DNA from: Pseudochrobactrum saccharolyticum
GTDB taxonomy: Bacteria; Pseudomonadota; Alphaproteobacteria; Rhizobiales; Rhizobiaceae
Length of the DNA: 64,000 bases
Assembly (NCBI RefSeq): GCF_008801715.1
Contig: NZ_VZPG01000001.1
Location: forward strand, 434,001-498,000
Reading direction: 5' to 3'
Shown piece by piece: positions 1 to 8,703 of the stretch; position 1 is the stretch's first letter; each line of letters starts with the position of its first letter. The notes beneath the pieces were generated by a model. That model worked only from the letters and a program-made list of their open reading frames with translations, did no database searches and was not told where the DNA came from. The position numbers and the translations under genes were made by a program.

Positions 1-1180
1 GCTTTTCCGGATTATTGAACAGGAAATTCACCGCACCGGCCAGCATATTGTGATCGCTGACAAGTTTGGCACCGCCGTTTTTAATCAGGCGCTGATAGGA
101 TTCACGGAAATTCTGCACATTGCGGCCGGACAAAACTGCTGTGCCGAGCATCGCTGGTTCCAGCGGATTTTGCCCGCCCTCACCGGTCAGGGATTTGCCG
201 ACAAAAGCAATTTGTGACAGGCGCAGATACAAGCCCATTTCGCCGATTGTATCGCCAAGATAAACAGCTGTTTGCGGAGTGATCTCCTCATTACGGCTGC
301 GCTGAGCAACAGTCAGCCCCTTGGCTTCGATCATAGTGCGGATTGCCTCGGCGCGATCCGGATGACGCGGCACAATCATGGTCAGCAAATCCGGATGGCG
401 GGTGCTGAGCATTGTATGCACTGTCGCAGCAATATCTTCCTCACCCTCATGGGTGGAAATCGCAGCCCAGACTTTGCGCTTGCCAATTTGCTGTTGCAGA
501 CGTTCCAGTTCCTGCGGATCAACCGGCGGGGCATCCGTATCCACTTTGAGATTGCCGGAAATCGTGACCGGACGTGCGCCGAGTTGGCGGAAGCGTTCGC
601 CATCCGCATCAGACTGCGCCACCACATGGGCAAAATTTTCAAACAAAGCCTCAGCAACTGAGCTGCGCTTTTTCCATTTCGCATAGGAACGGTCAGACAT
701 ACGCCCGTTGATCAGGATTTGCGGAATATGGCGTTTACCCAGCTCCAGAATGGTCATCGGCCAGATTTCGGATTCACATTTAATCGCCACATCCGGTTGC
801 CAGTGATCCAGAAAACGGCGCACGGCAGGCAGCAAATCCAGCGGTACATATTGGTGAATAACCCTGTCACCAAGACGCTCCCCCACCAGCGCAGCAGAAG
901 TGCGCGTGCCGGTGGTCAGCAAAATGCGTATATCCTGTGCCAAAAAATGCTCGATCAGCGGCAGAATGGCGGTAAACTCGCCCACACTCGCGGCATGCAT
1001 CCAGACCAGCGGCCCGTCAGGGCGGGCAATCTGGCTGCGACCGTAACGCTCGGCACGGCGGGTACGGTCTTCTTTGCCTTTGGAAACACGATAACTGATA
1101 TAGGGTCCGATCAGCGGATAGGCCGCACAACCGGCAGCCTTATAGATTTTAAGAACAGTGCGGGCCCATTTTTCACTCAT
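1..1180 (-). CDS. waaA: 3-deoxy-D-manno-octulosonic acid (Kdo) transferase, 3' end cut by window edge
   Basis: Transfers Kdo from CMP-Kdo to lipid A precursor at the inner face of the inner membrane, the first step of LPS core assembly. Translating the minus strand from the ATG at 1180-1178 gives MSEKWARTVLKIYKAAG, then a membrane-proximal segment and the family hallmark VWMHAASVGEFTA. It continues with LLTTGTRTSAALVGERL, YVPLDLLPAVRRFLDHW and CESEIWPM, all typical of GT30 Kdo transferases. The frame stays open to base 1, so about 393 residues are present and the C-terminal end is missing. The next genes on the same strand (DUF374 acyltransferase, DUF4170, cysQ) are the usual Brucellaceae/rhizobial neighbours; lpxK would be expected just outside the window. 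The 342-bp gap to the acyltransferase upstream suggests its own promoter. Confidence 0.93.
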   Translation of the reverse strand, partial: MSEKWARTVLKIYKAAGCAAYPLIGPYISYRVSKGKEDRTRRAERYGRSQIARPDGPLVWMHAASVGEFTAILPLIEHFLAQDIRILLTTGTRTSAALVGERLGDRVIHQYVPLDLLPAVRRFLDHWQPDVAIKCESEIWPMTILELGKRHIPQILINGRMSDRSYAKWKKRSSVAEALFENFAHVVAQSDADGERFRQLGARPVTISGNLKVDTDAPPVDPQELERLQQQIGKRKVWAAISTHEGEEDIAATVHTMLSTRHPDLLTMIVPRHPDRAEAIRTMIEAKGLTVAQRSRNEEITPQTAVYLGDTIGEMGLYLRLSQIAFVGKSLTGEGGQNPLEPAMLGTAVLSGRNVQNFRESYQRLIKNGGAKLVSDHNMLAGAVNFLFNNPEK

Positions 1181-1522
1181 TCTTGTCTCCATACCGGTCT
1201 TGTTTTATGCCGTACAGCAGTTCTGTTCTGTAAAACGAACATAAAATACCGGAAACACAAAGGGCACAAAGACTATTTGCGCCCCTGCGCAAGCTATTGA
1301 AATCTTGCATAAAGATGCCCGGCGAACCAAGCCTATCTTAAGTTTATACACGAATAAACCGGTCACAAGGTGATTATATAAAAGAATGCCGGCCGCTATC
1401 ACAATTTATTGTCAGCCAGAGCGGGTTGCGTTCAAATTTAATAACGACGCTCGCTCTGGATTCTTTAGTTGGTCGCATTGTCACGGCCGTCAATTTGATC
1501 CAGCCTGACAAAATTAAAACGA
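1181..1522. other. Intergenic region with an inverted repeat, no gene seen
   Basis: This lies between the waaA start and the stop of the upstream acyltransferase gene. A 65-codon minus-strand frame (1205-1402) shows no recognisable features and is not called. An inverted repeat CCAGAGCG / CGCTCTGG at 1416-1423 and 1452-1459 could form a stem with a large loop, but no T-tract follows it, so terminator function is doubtful. Confidence 0.4.
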
Positions 1523-2326
1523 TCAAGTTGGATCAACTTGACTGTGACATGCTCTGGCAGGAGGTGGCAGCATTCCCAGCTGTTTATAAGCGGCAAGCGT
1601 GGCAGCATCGAGTTTACGGGTCAGTTCGAGCCGTTTTTCCTCAAGTAAATTTTCATCCGCATCCGCAGGCACCCAGACCGGTTCGGTCGTGGTGGCAGCG
1701 GAACGCCCGAAAGGCAGCGGTATTGAGGTTTTATCCCAGCTTTTTTCCAGAATTTTGCTGCGTGAAAAAGCATAGGCAACCGGCAGGATCGGGCGGCCGG
1801 ATAATTTGGCCAGCAGGATAATGCCCTGCCCTGCCTCACGCACCGGACTATGCGCCACATCGGCAATCATGCCGGTGCTGGTGCCCTGATCCAGCGCCCG
1901 TTTCAGGGTGATCAAAGCACGTGCGCCACCTTTTCCGCTATTATCACTGTCAGCACGCCCGCCGGAACCGCGAACTGTTTGCAGGCCGAGCTTTTCCGCC
2001 ACACGGGCATTAAGCTCCGCATCAGCACTGCGTGAAAACATGGCAACAACCGGCACGGATTTATCACGCACAAACGGCCCCATCAAATGCTGGCCATGCC
2101 AGAAAGTGACGATATAGGGCGTTTGCTTTTTTTGGGATGCAATCGTTTCGTAAAATCCCGGCAGGCGTTTATTGGTTGCATAAACCAGCCGGAGATAGCC
2201 CGAAATCAAATTGACCAGCACCGTCTTCAGAACTTCTGAACGCGCCAAAGGCCCGCGAATACGCTGCCAGGCGCGTTTCAAAAACTTGGTCAGAAATCCG
2301 GTTCGGTGCGGTTTGTCACCTGCCAC
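1523..2326 (-). CDS. Lysophospholipid acyltransferase family protein (DUF374)
   Basis: Probable membrane-associated acyltransferase of the DUF374 group, whose genes sit beside waaA in Rhizobiales. An envelope-lipid role is inferred from family and position; the substrate cannot be read from sequence. Visible family features are FWHGQHLMGPF (His77 region), GSGGRADSDNSGKGG (about 120-134), MIADVAHSPVREAGQG (about 153-168) and LSGRPILPVAYA. The start codon is GTG at 2326; no ATG lies close by in frame. The length of 267 aa extends beyond the usual core by a proline-containing tail. The DUF4170 gene ends 14 nt upstream on the same strand, suggesting co-transcription with cysQ and pmbA. Confidence 0.8.
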   Translation of the reverse strand: MAGDKPHRTGFLTKFLKRAWQRIRGPLARSEVLKTVLVNLISGYLRLVYATNKRLPGFYETIASQKKQTPYIVTFWHGQHLMGPFVRDKSVPVVAMFSRSADAELNARVAEKLGLQTVRGSGGRADSDNSGKGGARALITLKRALDQGTSTGMIADVAHSPVREAGQGIILLAKLSGRPILPVAYAFSRSKILEKSWDKTSIPLPFGRSAATTTEPVWVPADADENLLEEKRLELTRKLDAATLAAYKQLGMLPPPARACHSQVDPT

Positions 2327-2340
2327 AGTCAGAACGCGCG

Positions 2341-2610
2341 TCAGGCTTTGTCAGCAGAGCGCACAGCTTCGGCAACTGCACTTGCAGGATCGAGCAGACG
2401 GTGCATATGCACGATGAAATAACGCATATGCGCGTTATCAACGGTCTGCTGAGCCTTGGATTTCCAAGCCATTTTAGCGGCTTCATAATTCGGATAGATG
2501 CCGACAATATCCAGCTTGTCCAGATCACGGAATTCCATGGAATTCAGCGTCTTCAATTCACCGCCGAATACCAGATGCAGCAGTTGTTTGTTTTCACCAG
2601 ATGCGGTCAT
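2341..2610 (-). CDS. DUF4170 small conserved protein
   Basis: Small cytosolic protein of a family restricted mainly to alphaproteobacteria; function unknown. The frame is open to 2658, but the start at 2610 (MTASGENKQLLHLVFGGEL) is preferred. It leaves 89 residues, matches the usual family length, and is preceded by an AGGAT-type ribosome site, whereas the longer 16-residue leader looks unstructured. Family-like segments are LDIVGIYPNYEAAKMAWK and YFIVHMHRLLDP. It lies between cysQ and the DUF374 acyltransferase on one strand, an arrangement conserved in Brucellaceae as far as I recall. Confidence 0.75.
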   Translation of the reverse strand: MTASGENKQLLHLVFGGELKTLNSMEFRDLDKLDIVGIYPNYEAAKMAWKSKAQQTVDNAHMRYFIVHMHRLLDPASAVAEAVRSADKA

Positions 2611-2777
2611 GTTTCTAATCCTGTCACTGAGATTATGTTTTGCCGGAAGGCAGAGCACTTTATAGCCTGCCTTTGTTGCCGCCCTCTTTAGAGCGGTTTA
2701 CGTCCAAGTTCAACCGGAGTGCTCATTGCACACTCTTTAATTTATCGTATTTTCTAATGCACCTGCGACAAGCCGGC

Positions 2778-3632
2778 TCAGGAATAATTCTGATCCGACA
2801 ATAACTGCCGCACAACGCTCAGCATTTCTTCTTCAAAACCTGCAACAGCCGCCACCAGCACATCATGGCTGAACGGTTTTTGCCCCGCAGCTGCACCACC
2901 TGCCGCGCCATAGCTAAGCGCCTGTCCTTCAAGGGTCAAAAGCCTGCCGCCGGCCTCGGAAAGCAGCAGATCTGCCGCGGCCAGATCCCAGTCATGGGCA
3001 CCGCCGCGCACGAAAGTTCCGGCCAGTTCACCCCGTCCGACCATAGCTATGCGATAGGCCAGCGACGGCACGTAGGGCGAGAAAGCTGTCTTGCTGCGAA
3101 AGCCTTCCGGCAGATCATTAAAATGTGATCGCGACATCGCCACAGGATAGCTGCGGCCATCCGCAGGCAACTGCGCTGCAACCGGCGTGCCATTCTGGAA
3201 AGCACCCTGTCCGCTGACGGCGCTCAGCACCTCTTTACGCACCGGAACATCCAGCACACCGCAGCGCGGTTTACCCTGATCGGTCACTGCAATGCTCACG
3301 CACCAGCGGTCATCACCGGCAAGAAATGCGCGGGTACCGTCAATCGGATCAACCACAAATGCCCGTTCTCTGCCTGTACGCTGCTGATCTGTTGCCGTTT
3401 CCTCTGAAATCCAGCCATAATCCGGCCGCGCCTGCAGCAAAAACGCCTGAAGGAAACGATCAACTGCTAAATCCGCTTCGCTCACCGGAGACTGACCACC
3501 TTTCAGCCAGACCTCCGGATTATTGCCATAATAGCGCAAGGCAATTTTACCCGCTTCCGCTGCCGCTTCACGGATGAGTTGCAGGTCATCGCTGTCTGCT
3601 GTTTGATTGGTTGCTTCTTTAGTTTCCGGCAA
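2778..3632 (-). CDS. cysQ: 3'(2'),5'-bisphosphate nucleotidase, inositol monophosphatase superfamily
   Basis: Expected to hydrolyse 3'-phosphoadenosine 5'-phosphate (PAP) to AMP, recycling the by-product of sulfate activation. The metal- and substrate-binding signatures of the superfamily are complete: WISEETATD (Glu pair near 98), VVDPIDGTRAFL (near 117) and GAHDWDLAAADLLLSEAGG (near 212). Length of 284 aa is normal. The ATG at 3632 lies inside the end of pmbA (stop at 3619), a 14-nt overlap that suggests translational coupling. The C-terminal segment after GQKPFSHDVLVAA is a normal ending. Other members of the superfamily (inositol monophosphatase, histidinol phosphatase) are less likely given the CysQ-like spacing. 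Confidence 0.85.
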   Translation of the reverse strand: MPETKEATNQTADSDDLQLIREAAAEAGKIALRYYGNNPEVWLKGGQSPVSEADLAVDRFLQAFLLQARPDYGWISEETATDQQRTGRERAFVVDPIDGTRAFLAGDDRWCVSIAVTDQGKPRCGVLDVPVRKEVLSAVSGQGAFQNGTPVAAQLPADGRSYPVAMSRSHFNDLPEGFRSKTAFSPYVPSLAYRIAMVGRGELAGTFVRGGAHDWDLAAADLLLSEAGGRLLTLEGQALSYGAAGGAAAGQKPFSHDVLVAAVAGFEEEMLSVVRQLLSDQNYS

Positions 3633-4968
3633 GCGTCATTCCTTCAATTACCAGCGTTGGTGCGGCTGTTCCGTAAGACCGGTCGAGATCGCTGGCAGCG
3701 GTCATATTCATAAACATATCTTTGAGATTGGACGCGATGGTCACTTCACTCACCGGATAGGTCAGCTCTCCGTTTTCAATCCAGAAGCCGGAAGCGCCAC
3801 GGCTATATTGGCCGGTAATCATATCCACCCCCTGTCCGAAAACCTCGGTGACATAGAAACCGGTGCCGAGTTCTTTCATCAGTTCTTCCGGTGTACGTGC
3901 ACCGGCTTCAATTGCCAGATTGGTAGAGGACGGCACAACAGTTGAACCGGAACGCACGCCACGGCCATTGGTTTCCAGCCCCAGTTCACGCGCGGTCGAG
4001 CCGGAGAGGAACCAGTGCTTCAGCACACCGTCCTCAATCATGGTCAGTTTTTCACCGGCAATGCCCTCACCGTCAAACGGACGGGAGGATGAACCGCGCA
4101 GGCGCATCGGATCATCAGTGATGCTGATCCCTTTGCTCAGAACCTGCTGACCCATTTTATCTTTCAGAAAGCTGCTTTTGCGGGCAACGGATGCACCATT
4201 GATGGCGCCGGCAATATGACCGGCCATGCCGCGCGCCACACGCGGATCGAACATCACATTGACCGGGCCGGTTTTAACCTTACGCGCATTGAGACGGCGC
4301 ACAGCCCGTTCACCGGCGGTGCGGCCAAGATCTTCCAGCGCCGGCAGATCGGCGAAATGCAAACGCACGCGCATATCATAATCGCGCTCCATCGCGGTGC
4401 CTTCACCGGCAATCGCGCTGACAGAGCGGCCAAAACGGCTCAGCGTGTAAAAACCTTCAAAGCCGCCGGATGTGACCAGCACCATACCACCCAGCCCCGC
4501 AGAGGCCGTAGCGCCGCCGGAATTGGTAACACCGGCAACTGCCCGTGCAGCCTCTTCCATTGCCAGCGCATCTTCAGTCATGCGTTTGCTGTCAATTTGT
4601 GTCGGGTCAAACAGATCAAGATCGGCAATTTGTTTAGCCAGCTTCGACGGATCAGCCAGCCCCTCATAGGCATCTTCCGGCGAGACTTTTGCCATCGCGA
4701 CGGCACGTTCGGCCAGCGCGACAGGATCAGCCCCCTTATTGGCACTGGCCGAAATACTGGCAATGCGCTTACCGACAAAAACCCGCAGTGAGAAATCATC
4801 ACTTTCCGAGGCTTCGGTCGCTTCAACCTTGCCTAAACGCACGCTGACATTGCTGGAACGGCTGCGCACAACCACCGCATCGGCATGATCCGCACCGGCT
4901 TTTTTAGCCGCGGCGACGAGAAAACGAGCCTGATCGGCGAGTTTTTGAGCAGAGCTTTGTGCGTCCAT
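3619..4968 (-). CDS. pmbA: TldD/PmbA family metalloprotease-like protein
   Basis: PmbA (TldE) pairs with TldD in a heteromeric peptidase known for microcin B17 maturation and CcdA degradation in E. coli; in alphaproteobacteria its substrate is open. PmbA lacks its own HExxxH zinc site, and none is present here. Recognisable parts are the N-terminal helical domain, DRSYGTAAPTLVIEGMTLAG at the C-terminus and YSRGASGFWIENGELTYPVSEV. The frame extends to 4983, but AGGAAGA immediately precedes ATG codons at 4971 and 4968, so the start at 4968 (MDAQSSAQKL, 449 aa) has the best ribosome-site spacing. No tldD is in the window. It is the promoter-proximal gene of the cysQ/DUF4170/acyltransferase block. 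Confidence 0.88.
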   Translation of the reverse strand: MDAQSSAQKLADQARFLVAAAKKAGADHADAVVVRSRSSNVSVRLGKVEATEASESDDFSLRVFVGKRIASISASANKGADPVALAERAVAMAKVSPEDAYEGLADPSKLAKQIADLDLFDPTQIDSKRMTEDALAMEEAARAVAGVTNSGGATASAGLGGMVLVTSGGFEGFYTLSRFGRSVSAIAGEGTAMERDYDMRVRLHFADLPALEDLGRTAGERAVRRLNARKVKTGPVNVMFDPRVARGMAGHIAGAINGASVARKSSFLKDKMGQQVLSKGISITDDPMRLRGSSSRPFDGEGIAGEKLTMIEDGVLKHWFLSGSTARELGLETNGRGVRSGSTVVPSSTNLAIEAGARTPEELMKELGTGFYVTEVFGQGVDMITGQYSRGASGFWIENGELTYPVSEVTIASNLKDMFMNMTAASDLDRSYGTAAPTLVIEGMTLAGN

Positions 4969-4983
4969 CATTCTTCCTGTCAT

Positions 4984-5390
4984 TCGTCTGGCGCGGTGGT
5001 GCGTGATAATTCAGCGCCCGCATTTTGCAATCTGCGAACAGTCAATTATCAGGTTTTGCCGCCTGTATAGGTTCTATATACGGATAAGCCGTGTATTTTT
5101 TAAGTCTCATTTTATGTTTATGCATGACAACTCAGGCCTGAAGAAACATATGCAGGAACACAGACGTCGTCTTCAGAATAATATCCTCAGTGTTTCGCCC
5201 ATGTTCATGACTTCATATTTGAAAACGATGAAACCATAAACGTGATATTTTTCTTTAAAAAACCGTTATCTGCACGCGTTGTTTCATATTATGTTCGGCA
5301 TGATTTGCCTGCAGCATTGTATTTGATGATTTTCTGCCGGTAGCTTATTCCGCACCCGCCCCAACAAACGTAATATGTGATGTTTTAATT
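4984..5390. other. Divergent intergenic region between pmbA and the antiporter gene
   Basis: About 400 bp that must hold promoters for both flanking transcripts. It turns A+T-rich toward the antiporter start. No ORF with a ribosome site, RNA gene or strong inverted repeat was seen. Confidence 0.4.
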
Positions 5391-7250
5391 ATGGAAAACA
5401 ATATTTCCATCGGCAGTCTTTATCTGCAGACCCTGATGATCCTCGGCGGGGCAATCATTGCCGCACCATTGTTCAAGCGTATGGGGTTGGGAACCGTTCT
5501 GGGCTATCTGGCCGCCGGTGTGATTATCGGCCCGATTGCCCGTTTTATTACCGATGGTGAAGAACTGCTGCATTTCTCCGAACTGGGCGTGGTGTTTCTG
5601 CTGTTTATCATCGGTCTTGATCTCAAGCCATCCCGCCTCTGGTCTCTGCGCCATGCGATCTTCGGCCTCGGTCTGGCACAGGTCGCATTATGTGCTGTCA
5701 CTCTTGCTTTTCTGGGCGTTTATGTTGCCGGTCTTCCAGTTCCGGCAGCGATTATTGTCGGTTGCGGTTTTGCACTATCCTCAACCGCCTTTGCCATGCA
5801 AATTCTGGAAGACAAAGGGGAAACCAGCCAGAAATACGGGCAAAAAGCCTTTGCTATTCTGCTGTTTCAGGATCTGGCGATCGTTCCTATTCTTGCGCTT
5901 ATTCCTGCATTGTCGCCAAGCGAAAGCTCACAGAGCGCTGCGAATTTCCATGTGGCAGCGGCACTCGGGGCCATTATCATTCTGATTATTGCCGGCCGCT
6001 ATTTGCTGAACCCGATGTTCCGTATCATCGGCAATACCGGTGCACGAGAAGTGATGATCGCCGCCGCTTTGTTCGTCGTTCTCGGTTCGGCGGCGCTGAT
6101 GGAAGCTGCAGGGCTTTCCATGGCGATGGGCGCATTTATCGCCGGTGTGCTGCTGGCAGATTCCTCCTACCGTCATGAACTGGCAGCCGACGTGGAGCCA
6201 TTCCGCGGTATTTTCCTCGGCCTGTTCTTCGTCGCGGTTGGTTTGTCGCTTAATCTGGTGGTCATTCTCGATAACTGGCTGATGATCCTACTGTCAGTTC
6301 CTGTGATTATTGTTACAAAAATCGCGATCATTTATCTGCTGTGCCGTATTTTCCGCACCAGCCATAATGATGCTGTCAAAGTCGCCTTTCTGCTGCCGCA
6401 GGGCGGTGAATTTGCCTTCGTACTGTTCTCCACGGCCAGTGCCGCAGCGGTCATCACCGATGCGCTGGCCTCCGAATTGATCGCTGCCATCACGATTTCC
6501 ATGGCGCTGACACCACTCTGCGTAACGATCGGCAATCGCCTGCTGACGAATACGAAGCAGGAAGACGGTATGGAGGAAAATTTCGAGGGTGCCGGTTCCG
6601 ATGTGCTGATGATCGGCTTCTCCCGTTACGGGCAGATTGCCTCGCAGATTTTGCTGGCCGGTGGTTCTGATGTGACGGTGATCGACAATTCCGCCAATAA
6701 AATCCGCGCAGCAGGCCGCTTCGGTTTCCGTATTTATTTCGGTGACGGGCAGCGTAAAGACGTGCTGGAAATGGCAGGTATCCGCAAAGCCAAACTGGTT
6801 GCTATCTGCACCGAGAAAAAAGAAATCACCGACCGGATAGTTGATCTCATTCAGACAGAATTTCCGGATGTGAAACTCTATGTGCGCTCCTTTGACCGTG
6901 AGCATACGCTGCAATTGCGGGCAAAAGGCGTGGATTACGAGCTGCGTGAAACTTTTGAATCCGGTCTGTTATTTGGCCGTAAAACACTGGAAGCGCTTGG
7001 CATGCCGGAAGAAGAGGCTCAGACCATTGCCGATGATGTGCGCCAGCGCGATGAAGACCGCCTGCATGTACAGGCTTCGGAAGGTATTCTCGCCGGTCGT
7101 CACCTGTTGTTCAATAAGCCGGTAACACCGGAACCTCTGGTCAAACCAACCCGCTCGGCAGTGCCGCTCGACAAGGCAACGGAAGAGACAATTGCACCCG
7201 CCAAACCCTATCCGGAAGCAGGTATCGTCCTCACTCCGGCAAGCGAATAA
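5391..7250 (+). CDS. CPA2 family K+/H+ antiporter (KefB/KefC type) with RCK domain
   Basis: Inner-membrane monovalent cation:proton antiporter, probably K+ efflux coupled to H+ entry. Residues 1 to about 385 form a run of hydrophobic helices. The segment GAFIAGVLLADSSYRHELAADVEPFRG (written here only as a landmark near 245-270) followed by LGLFFVAVGLSLNL is diagnostic of KefB/KefC. The C-terminal half (from about 401, VLMIGFSRYGQIASQILL) is a TrkA-N/RCK nucleotide-binding domain with a Rossmann GxSxxG-type loop. A proline- and alanine-rich tail ends the protein at residue 619. No KefF/KefG quinone oxidoreductase partner gene is adjacent. No clear Shine-Dalgarno precedes the ATG. A strong bidirectional terminator follows 20 bp downstream. 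Confidence 0.88.
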   Translation: MENNISIGSLYLQTLMILGGAIIAAPLFKRMGLGTVLGYLAAGVIIGPIARFITDGEELLHFSELGVVFLLFIIGLDLKPSRLWSLRHAIFGLGLAQVALCAVTLAFLGVYVAGLPVPAAIIVGCGFALSSTAFAMQILEDKGETSQKYGQKAFAILLFQDLAIVPILALIPALSPSESSQSAANFHVAAALGAIIILIIAGRYLLNPMFRIIGNTGAREVMIAAALFVVLGSAALMEAAGLSMAMGAFIAGVLLADSSYRHELAADVEPFRGIFLGLFFVAVGLSLNLVVILDNWLMILLSVPVIIVTKIAIIYLLCRIFRTSHNDAVKVAFLLPQGGEFAFVLFSTASAAAVITDALASELIAAITISMALTPLCVTIGNRLLTNTKQEDGMEENFEGAGSDVLMIGFSRYGQIASQILLAGGSDVTVIDNSANKIRAAGRFGFRIYFGDGQRKDVLEMAGIRKAKLVAICTEKKEITDRIVDLIQTEFPDVKLYVRSFDREHTLQLRAKGVDYELRETFESGLLFGRKTLEALGMPEEEAQTIADDVRQRDEDRLHVQASEGILAGRHLLFNKPVTPEPLVKPTRSAVPLDKATEETIAPAKPYPEAGIVLTPASE

Positions 7251-7269
7251 ATCATCGCCGGTCAAATAC

Positions 7270-7306
7270 AAAAACGGCGCGGTGGTCATCCACCGCGCCG
7301 TTTTTT
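7270..7306. terminator. Bidirectional Rho-independent terminator
   Basis: AAACGGCGCGGTGG and its reverse complement CCACCGCGCCGTTT are separated by TCAT and flanked by A and T runs. This 14-bp stem sits between the convergent antiporter and M16 peptidase genes, so it can serve both strands. Confidence 0.9.
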
Positions 7307-7341
7307 ATATTCCTACAAACCTGTATCTTAGTTCAGGCTCG

Positions 7342-8703
7342 TTAGTTCAGGCTTGGCCCAACCACGAGGATGGCAGGATCTGCTTTGAGCAGCTTTGCTG
7401 CAACAGCCTTCACATCATCTGTGGTCACAGCATTGATGAGATCAGCACGGCGGTCGATATAATCACGCCCCAGATCCTGTTCCTGCAAGCCAACCAATGT
7501 GCGGGCAACGGCCACGGATGAATCCAGATTATTGATTGCATAGGCACCGATTGCAAAGCTCTTAGCTGCGGCCAGTTCTTCCTCTGTCACGCCGGATTTC
7601 GCCATACGGGCAACTTCCGCGCGGATCACATCCAGACTCTGCTGTGCACGGTCGGGACGTGTACCGGTGGCAATATTGAGACTGTTGGAATAGTCCCGGC
7701 CACTGAGACCGGAGCTGACCGTATAAGCAAGGCCGCGCTTCTCACGCACTTCATTATAAAGACGTGAAGTAAAGCCAACACCCAGCACCTGATTCATCAG
7801 ATAGGCTGCGAAGAAATCTTTATCGCTGCGCTTTACACCCGGATACACCAGGCTGACCGTAGTCTGCGGCAGATCATAGGTCACAGATGTTGTGGCACCC
7901 AAAGCGAGCTTAGCCATTTCCATCGGCTTCAGCTCTGCTTTATCCTGCAGATTGCCGAAAAGTTTATCCAGCAGAGGCGCCAGTTCCTCGGCGCTGATCG
8001 CACCGACCACACCGATTTTCAGCTGGTCTTTGCCGAACAGTTTTTTATGCGCATCCAACAGATCATCGCGGGTGATTGTTTCCAGCGACTGCACTGTGCC
8101 CTCTTCACGGCGAGCATAAGGATGCTTGCCATAGAGCACTTCGGCAAATTTCTGCGAAGCAATTGTGTTCGGATCATTTTTGGAAGCGTTAATCCCTGCA
8201 ATCACCTGATCGCGGATACGATCAACCGCCGCCTGATCGAAACGCGGTTTCTGAATAGCCAGAGCCAGCATGTCAAAGGCTGCCGGACTGTTCTCTTTCA
8301 GCATCCGCATACCGCCGGAAATCGTATCATCGCTGGCGGTGAAGCTCATTTCCGCGCCGATATTATCCAGTCTTTCCTGATAGGCATCGGATGGCATATC
8401 ACCCGCACCTTCATCGAACAGGCCTGTCATCAGATTGGCCAGACCTTCTTTGCCTTCAGGGTCTTGCGCACTGCCGCCCTTAAACGAAAAACGCACAGAG
8501 ATCAGTGGCACACTGCCGTCCTCCACCAGCCAGGCTTTGATACCCTTCGGCGAGGTCACTTCCTGAATATCCAGCGCATAGGCAGGCAGTGTTGTCAGCA
8601 ATGCGAAAAGACCAACAGCCGCAGCTTTGAAACCACGTAAAGCATTGCTACGGACAGGGCGTGCATTTTCGAACTCTGCCTCAGAGTGAAGAGAATATGT
8701 CAT
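7342..8703 (-). CDS. M16 peptidase-like protein, catalytically degenerate partner subunit
   Basis: Periplasmic M16B-family protein. It has an N-terminal hydrophobic segment (about 23-43, ending PAYALD) and two M16 repeats. Where active members carry HxxEH, this one reads GLANLMTG (about 87-94): both zinc-binding His and the catalytic Glu are replaced (N, T, G). The C-terminal half keeps the R/Y substrate-binding pattern (TSRLYNEVREKRGLAYTVSS) seen in inactive partner subunits. Its ATG overlaps the TAA of the catalytic M16 gene in a TAATG junction, so the two chains are probably made in equal amounts and form a heterodimer. This agrees with established M16B pairs in other alphaproteobacteria. 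Substrate unknown. Confidence 0.87.
   Translation of the reverse strand: MTYSLHSEAEFENARPVRSNALRGFKAAAVGLFALLTTLPAYALDIQEVTSPKGIKAWLVEDGSVPLISVRFSFKGGSAQDPEGKEGLANLMTGLFDEGAGDMPSDAYQERLDNIGAEMSFTASDDTISGGMRMLKENSPAAFDMLALAIQKPRFDQAAVDRIRDQVIAGINASKNDPNTIASQKFAEVLYGKHPYARREEGTVQSLETITRDDLLDAHKKLFGKDQLKIGVVGAISAEELAPLLDKLFGNLQDKAELKPMEMAKLALGATTSVTYDLPQTTVSLVYPGVKRSDKDFFAAYLMNQVLGVGFTSRLYNEVREKRGLAYTVSSGLSGRDYSNSLNIATGTRPDRAQQSLDVIRAEVARMAKSGVTEEELAAAKSFAIGAYAINNLDSSVAVARTLVGLQEQDLGRDYIDRRADLINAVTTDDVKAVAAKLLKADPAILVVGPSLN

Noticed and set aside
719..1300. A 193-codon plus-strand frame over waaA
   Set aside because: The minus-strand waaA frame is unambiguous by its Kdo-transferase motifs; the plus frame has no family features.
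1205..1402. A 65-codon minus-strand frame between waaA and the acyltransferase gene
   Set aside because: No ribosome site or recognisable domain; hydrophobic stretches look like chance in A+T-rich DNA.
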